Below are positions 58,521-64,000 of a stretch of 64,000 nt of DNA, piece by piece (the first letter of the stretch is position 1; each line of letters begins with the position of its first letter). This stretch comes from Amphirosellinia nigrospora (Eukaryota; Ascomycota; Sordariomycetes; Xylariales; Xylariaceae): the NCBI GenBank assembly GCA_004123355.1, contig SCHM01000001.1:6458193-6522192 (forward strand). Reading direction: 5' to 3'. A program made the position numbers and the translations under genes. A model generated the notes under the pieces. That model was given only the letters and a program-made list of their open reading frames with translations. It was not told the DNA's origin and made no database searches.

Positions 58521-60100
58521 TATGTCCGTCTCTACTTTCGCATAGGTAGGTAGGGGTATTTCTTCGGGATGTGGGAAGCTTCTTCTTCAATGTTGTTCAC
58601 ACAATACAAATGTACGTAGGTATGCACGTATGCAAGCTCCAGTAGGTATTGTACCCAAGTAGATGAGGTAACAGGTGTTGTGTTGTGTGCAAGCAGGGTT
58701 GGGGGCAGCAAACAGTCTGGGCCCTCCCTTGTTGCCCGGACGTAGAGCCTGGACGCACGTGCTGAAGAGGTGCTAAGGCAGATGGCTATCACGGGAGCCA
58801 GCCCATTGCAAGCCACATCTGTACCGTCTATTCCCCGTATGTGCGCTTGTTTCTGCTCATACCTGTACATGCCTACAAGGGTGCCTGGCTTGGCGCTCTC
58901 CACATGCCAGTACGTACCTACTGTCCTACTGTACAGTACAGGCGTACAGCAGGCGATGCCCTAGGTGTACCTTATAGAAGTACAGCAGTTCCCTCCACCC
59001 CTAGCCCTGGCCCCTTGGCAGTTGCTTGGGTATAGAGTGTACCTTGGGTACGTAGGTACTGTACCTCTGCCTTGGGGCAATTGGCCAAGCCTGCCCTAAG
59101 CTGCCCAGAACCAACCCAAGCTGGCTAGCCAAGCCAAGGGTTGCTCTGACTCGGGAGGAGCTGTCGTTCGGGTACAGAGCATCCATGATGTTGCAAGGTA
59201 CCCACGCAAGTACCTAGGTACCCGGCTGTACTGTAATGCTGTACTCAGGTACCTATCGGCCCACCCCCCCCCCCCCCCCTACCACCCGATCTCTCTATAT
59301 TTATGACTGTATATTACCTGCACCCGGACGGGACATACCCTTACCATTACCAACACCATCCCAGCTAGTCCGCAGCTGCAACAAACTCTAAGTCCACGGC
59401 CATATATATCCTGCCTCCTGCTTAAGCTTGTTCGGCTCCCACCTTAAAATTTAAATACTCAACAACCTTAAACGGCCAATGAACACTACATCGATCACCT
59501 GAGATCAGTCCCCTATCGTCTAATCATTGCCGCATCCAACTCTATCAGTACTAGCAACAACCTTGATACAAACCTTGATACGACCTTTAACAACCGTTCT
59601 CCGCCAGCTTGATTCCGATTCTAGCAGCATTCGCCTTGTTTTAAAGATCAATCTACGTATTACGTTTTAACTTGCTCGACCGGACTCCGTGCCACGGTAT
59701 ATTTTAGGTGCAACTAAGGCTGGCACCGCGTCATCTCGACCGAGCAGTAGGAAGGACCTACATATAAAAACAACGTTTAGTATGACCACACTCCCCTTCT
59801 CATTCCCGTCATACTGACTAACATAGGCGCTTATTCTAGTCAATTCTGATAGTACGACCAATACATCTGCGGATTCTGCTATCTAGGATAATAGCGAACT
59901 GTCGTTTATATATTACCTAGGCCCTTCGCTGTTCCTGTCCACGGCAATCGATAGCACGCCACTATTTGCATGAGGCACCATTGAAGTCCGGTTGGAGTTG
60001 ACGGGTAGGAGGGTGGGATTGCAAGAGCGACGCTTTCCTAGTCCACGCGACACGGCGGTATAATCACTCTCTTCCAATCATTCTCAACGATTTATCAGTT
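58521..60100 (+). promoter_or_regulatory. Long upstream region of the pac2-type regulator
   Basis: This 1.6-kb non-coding region precedes the regulator gene. Between 58861 and 59255 I count 19 GTAC tetranucleotides, many within palindromes (CTGTACAGTACAG, GTACGTAC, AGTACCTAGGTACC). A run of 16 Cs follows (59264-59279), then CT-rich and CAAC-rich sequence (59330-59600) typical of a fungal 5' UTR. Long upstream regions are common for developmental transcription factor genes. The role of the GTAC words is unknown. Confidence 0.5.
59264..59279 (+). repeat. Poly-C tract (16 C)
   Basis: An uninterrupted run of 16 Cs between the GTAC-rich block and the likely 5' UTR of the pac2-type gene. The length is likely variable and prone to sequencing error. 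Confidence 0.85.
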
Positions 60101-61351
60101 ATGCACAGCCCCTCAGCTATGATGGAAACATATAACGGTTTCGTGCGCACTCCCGCAGATGCAATAAAACTATTTGAGGCATGCAGACTGGGTCTTCTAC
60201 CTCGGGTCCAGAGGCGCTTATCGGAAAAGGAAAGGCAATCGATTAGGTCTGGCTCCGTCTTCGTCTGGGACGAACGGGAAGCGGGTATGAGACGCTGGAC
60301 AGATGGCAAATCATGGAGTGCGAGCCGAGTGTCGGGCAGCTTCCTCACATATCGGGAAATGGAAGGGAAGCGAGGGAGCGGCTTCGGAACCTCTCGTCGG
60401 ACTACTGCTGGACGCTCCCCGGACAGCGGTCGACTTAGCGACGACGACCAGGATGGCGAGCCAGAAGGATACCGGTATAAGACAGACGGTCTGATGAAAC
60501 AGTCTTTCAGCATAACAACATCACAAGGGCAACATTTGCATTTGATCTCGTATTACGCTCGGCCACTTCCAGGGGCCCCCGAAATGGTTCAACCGACTAC
60601 GGATCAATCCCTACGACATATCACGCCGGCGAAAGGCATGTATCCTGAGTCAAGTTTACATGATGCCAATCCTCCAGCCTTAACGAGGACACCTATGCCT
60701 TCGTATAACGCGACCGGGTCACAGGACCAGGGCACATATAGCACTCAGTGGGCGTCTCCTGCCTGGATGGGAGTATCTTCATGGCCTCAGTCGCCCAGCC
60801 AGGTGCCATCATATTCATACGGTAAACCTGAGCCTGAAATGGTTTATCAATCTCGGCCGCCGTTGCAATCACGCAGGACGCCGCAACTGCCGCCGTCTAT
60901 GCCAACAAATCAGTCCCCCACTTACGAACGATTGCCGCCGCCCGCTACGTATCAAATAGCTGACCAGCACTTGAGTCGATCTCCTCGATCACAGCAGCTC
61001 CAGGTGCAAGCAGCACAAGCTGTCATGATCAATCCAAGGATGGCGACTGCTGCCCACAACTCTCAAGGTCTTTTGCCTGCCATGGGAATGCCACCCAGTC
61101 CTTCTAGAACAAAATCTATCTCACCGCCACACACGTCTAGCGCAGTTAGCCCTAATGACGTTGGGGCTCGCAAAGCAAGCCTATCTAGCCTCCTATTACA
61201 TCCTACACCTAGCAGCTCCGAACCTAACAGCGCCAACCCAGCAAATAATAGCGCTGGTAACTCACCTCGAGCTCTGGCTGCTGCTGCTGCGCACGAGATG
61301 TCAGCAGACCGGCAGGCGTTGCGGTCACTTGACCGTAAATTCTGTCCTTAA
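60101..61351 (+). CDS. pac2: Gti1/Pac2 (WOPR) family transcription factor, Pac2 type
   Basis: This is a single-exon gene of 416 residues. The WOPR DNA-binding region is split as usual. Box 1 (about residues 9-93) contains ETYNGFVRTPADAIKLFEAC, RVQRRLSEKERQ, SGSVFVWDE and RRWTDGKSWSASRVSGSFL. Box 2 (about 126-153) contains YKTDGLMKQSFSITTSQGQH with LHLISYY. The TYNGFVRTPADA start and LSEKERQ mark the Pac2 branch rather than the Wor1/Ryp1/Sge1 branch. The remainder is Pro/Gln/Ser-rich, likely an activation region, with Ser-Pro sites. Members regulate sexual development, morphology, virulence and secondary metabolism as nuclear DNA-binding proteins. The ATG at 60101 is chosen; a second at 60119 also precedes the domain. 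A long non-coding region lies upstream. Confidence 0.93.
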   Translation: MHSPSAMMETYNGFVRTPADAIKLFEACRLGLLPRVQRRLSEKERQSIRSGSVFVWDEREAGMRRWTDGKSWSASRVSGSFLTYREMEGKRGSGFGTSRRTTAGRSPDSGRLSDDDQDGEPEGYRYKTDGLMKQSFSITTSQGQHLHLISYYARPLPGAPEMVQPTTDQSLRHITPAKGMYPESSLHDANPPALTRTPMPSYNATGSQDQGTYSTQWASPAWMGVSSWPQSPSQVPSYSYGKPEPEMVYQSRPPLQSRRTPQLPPSMPTNQSPTYERLPPPATYQIADQHLSRSPRSQQLQVQAAQAVMINPRMATAAHNSQGLLPAMGMPPSPSRTKSISPPHTSSAVSPNDVGARKASLSSLLLHPTPSSSEPNSANPANNSAGNSPRALAAAAAHEMSADRQALRSLDRKFCP

Positions 61352-62190
61352 AGTCAGATGTCTGTCCCCGTTGGAGCAGACGAGAGTTCATAGTTCATCA
61401 GTGGCATTTGTCTCGGCGTGATCAACGTCAAAGGATTAATCCCGGTGGCAAAACAGTTGATAAACCGTTTGAATTATTTTAGACGCTGTAGAATCTACTA
61501 CGATCAGTAGCATTATTTTGGCGTTCATGGACAAGAAAATGGGTGGGTTCCGTCAAGGTTCAGACAGGGCAATTGGAACGGCGTATCCTCACACTGGCGC
61601 ATCCCGCAAAGGAATCGCCTTGGCTAATGAGGAACGGAGTCACGGATGGGGAATTGTTAGGTCAGCACCAGGAACTGGATTGTACAATGGTTTTCCCCGC
61701 TTCCATATACCAGCCCTTGGCGGGGGGGAAGAGGCGAACGCTGCTTCGATAGCTTATTCAACAATAGTTCCAAGATGATTAACGTATTGAACAATGACTC
61801 AAGTTACATATAAGACGTGACGTATAATAAGTGTTTAAAGAGTATATCTAGGTCGGGTTCTAAACCGACTGCGACTTTTCATGCAAGATCCTCGAAGATG
61901 CAGTAGCTTAAGCATGCACAATCCATCATCCGCGAATCCTTTCAAAAGCAATCCACCAAAAGATATCTATAGCAAGACCTACAACTTGACGTTGTTTCCC
62001 TCCTCCACTTAATATAGCGCAAAAGAGTTTGCTCCATTTGGATACTAAACTATGTTATTAGTGCATTTCCGACTTTTAGTACCACTATCACTCTGAAGAT
62101 TAGATTGCTACCCCCTAAACAAAGGAGCTTCCTCCTGTATTGAAGAGGCCTGTACTTTGTTTGATGAATACTCGGAGCCGAGGGGTTTCG
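61352..62190. other. Intergenic, 3' flank of the pac2-type gene
   Basis: A short ATG frame at 61526-61778 shows no family signal and probably lies in the 3' untranslated region. Nothing else is recognised. Confidence 0.4.
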
Positions 62191-62301
62191 TAATGAAATT
62201 GGCCTTATAATAAAACTGGCCAATCAACGATTAGGGTTTAAACAAATTATACAAAATATAAACGTTGATTGGCTAGTTTTATTATATGGTCAATTTCATT
62301 A
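62191..62301. mobile_element. MITE with 37-bp terminal inverted repeats, TA-flanked
   Basis: The left end at 62193 (ATGAAATTGGCC...) and the right end at 62299 are inverted copies over 37 bases with three mismatches. A 33-base AT-rich centre separates them (62230-62262). TA flanks both sides (62191-62192, 62300-62301). The 107-bp element has no coding capacity and fits a Tc1/mariner-type MITE. It is a different sequence family from the one at 10254. Two of the three mismatches are G/A differences, which would also fit light RIP. Confidence 0.8.
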
Positions 62302-64000
62302 GTTCTATCTTGCGCCACTGGTTCTATCCACACCGAAATCTTTTGGTTAGCCCATGGTAAGTATTTTAAAGACCTTCGCACAACAATTGTCCACTTACAA
62401 CCCCCCTAAACCCCTAAGGTCCCTAGCACCCTCTTTCATTGATCTGCACAAGGTGTTTTAAGCACACCAATGTGATTGTGTGGTGAGTATATTCTCTCAG
62501 GTTTCTCAGGCCGCTTTTTAAGTTACAGATGCCATCTTGACTATCACACCTTGGACGGGCTAGGAAAGAGAGCCGGTCGAGTGAACCGGGCACGTTTGGA
62601 GGGCGCGTTAACAGAGGATGGCGTGCTAATTCTGAGTTTTTAGATTTAGGCGGACGTCGGACGGACTAAGGTTATACGTAGCTCCATACCCAAGGTGGAA
62701 ACAACGGCCGAGGCCGCTTCGTACTCGACAAGTTTAATTGTAAAGTTACATCAGATTATGCTCTGAACGTGAATCTAGTCTAAACCTGCAGCAGGCCATG
62801 ACACGTTCCAAGGTAAGTCTGTCCGTTCGGGCCGGCGTCTATACGTGCCTACGCACCGCTATTATTCTCCATCTATGTGTGGGTAGTATATGGAATTTCG
62901 AGCTTTACGATCGAGATCGCTTTCTTTTTTTTTAATACGAACTTGGTGACATTTTCTCCGGAAGCTACTTCACAGTCACAATATTTGTATACACATTCAT
63001 CAACATGCAGCACTATGCATAGGCAGAGGTGTGGTCAGTAGCTTAGGAACAACAAACTTTCGACGCCGGATGTGGAGATTTTTAAGCTGGCCGAACCTTT
63101 GTACCTTTTACTCAGGGGGCATAGAACCTACCTCTGCATAGGCCTATACACGTATACCCTTCAGCACGAGTCTTTAAGGACTATACACGTGCGCGTAAGC
63201 ACTATGAGCCCACGCAGCTGGGCCCGGAGTCCAAAGAGGTAGAAACAAGAACGGAATGCGAGCCGTAGGATATGTAGTTAATTCTTAGCGAAAAACAACT
63301 ACTTACACGCCGACATTAGCGGCGTAATAAGTGATTCAACAAAAGTACAGTTTCGTACAGCTCAGTACAGCTCTATCTATATTAAGATACTAGCGACCGG
63401 CCAATCTAGGTAGTTCCAATGATACTATAGAACGTGGCTTGCGTACCAGATACAAAAGTGCGTTGCGGCTGGGGGGAGGAGGACAGAGAAAGAAGAACGA
63501 ACATGGGTGTCACGTTATGTTGCAATGAGTGTGGTTACAGCGCAGAATAGATGTCGCGGAATGCGACTCCCTACGGATGAGAAGTTCGCGTCGCGAGATG
63601 GGAACCGTCGGCCACTTTCCCGTTATGGTAACGTCTCGCACATGGGGGCTTCAGCCTCCTCCTCTCCTCTCCTCTCTTCCCCTTCTTCTACAAGTATTGA
63701 GGCCGAAGCGTTTAGCGCGGTTTATGCCTATACTTACTATACCTAGGTACTCGTCACCAACAACTGCGCACGCGAAACGTATATCAAGTATTTTCAGACT
63801 CAACTCCAACCGGTGCTTACCAAGTTAGCCGCGGAACTCCCTTGTCTGTCAACTCTAGGTTCGGTGTTACAGTACGCTACGAAGAGTGGTGGGGAAAACA
63901 GATCAGCGATGAGGCCGCCGGACGGCCCCCATAGTTTTCCGAAAGTGCCGCCGGCCGGCAATATCTGGGACGCTATCTACAGTACGAACGCGCGCCGTAG
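62302..64000. other. Intergenic, no gene recognised
   Basis: About 1.7 kb. Partial inverted copies of GCAGAGGT-type sequence occur (63021-63040 and 63130-63143), as does TATACACGT repeated at 63147 and 63182. AGGTAGTTCC and ACCTAGGTA words lie at 63409 and 63741. A CT-rich tract (63656-63690) might be a promoter element of a gene beyond the window. Confidence 0.4.

Overview
The window comes from the nuclear genome of a filamentous ascomycete (Pezizomycotina, probably Sordariomycetes). The evidence is short introns (about 45-160 nt) with GTRNGT donors, CTAAC-type branch sites and AG acceptors; a dispersed 5S rRNA gene of Neurospora type; and typical families such as a Gti1/Pac2 regulator, a 2EXR protein, a NACHT relic and a cytochrome b5-acyl-CoA dehydrogenase fusion. 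I rebuilt splicing by hand for nine multi-exon genes. In each, the exon lengths sum to a multiple of three and family motifs continue across the junctions.

Layout. 0-17.7 kb holds accessory and metabolic genes: the 3' end of an FAD aromatic monooxygenase, two uncharacterised proteins, a decayed NACHT gene, a secreted serine beta-lactamase-like hydrolase, the cytochrome b5-ACAD fusion (convergent with the hydrolase), an SDR, a secreted GH43-CBM35 galactanase-like enzyme, a small P-loop kinase and a Ser/Thr-rich protein. 17.7-29.8 kb has the 5S rRNA gene, an FkbM methyltransferase, a nuclear-looking coiled-coil protein, a small tail-anchored protein, an LrgB-like fragment and a 2EXR protein. 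29.8-43.8 kb is the housekeeping core: cft2 (mRNA 3'-end processing) and sec24 (COPII coat) transcribed divergently, then a PARG-like protein and the mitochondrial asparaginyl-tRNA synthetase.

43.8-58.5 kb is a gene desert of about 15 kb with no supportable gene. It is not obviously AT-rich, and it lacks the AGGTAGGT/CCTAGGTA-type words found in nearly every other long intergenic stretch here. 58.5-60.1 kb looks like a long regulatory region, with very dense GTAC words and a poly-C tract, upstream of a pac2-type transcription factor gene (60.1-61.35 kb). The remaining 2.6 kb is non-coding.

Mobile DNA is limited to two small fold-back elements of Tc1/mariner-MITE type, both flanked by TA. I see no single clustered pathway or obvious new system. 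The items most worth a second look are the desert with its altered word content, the GTAC-rich pac2 upstream region, the two MITEs, the NACHT and LrgB relics, and some gene-structure oddities (microexons in GH43, an intron inside a Walker A motif).
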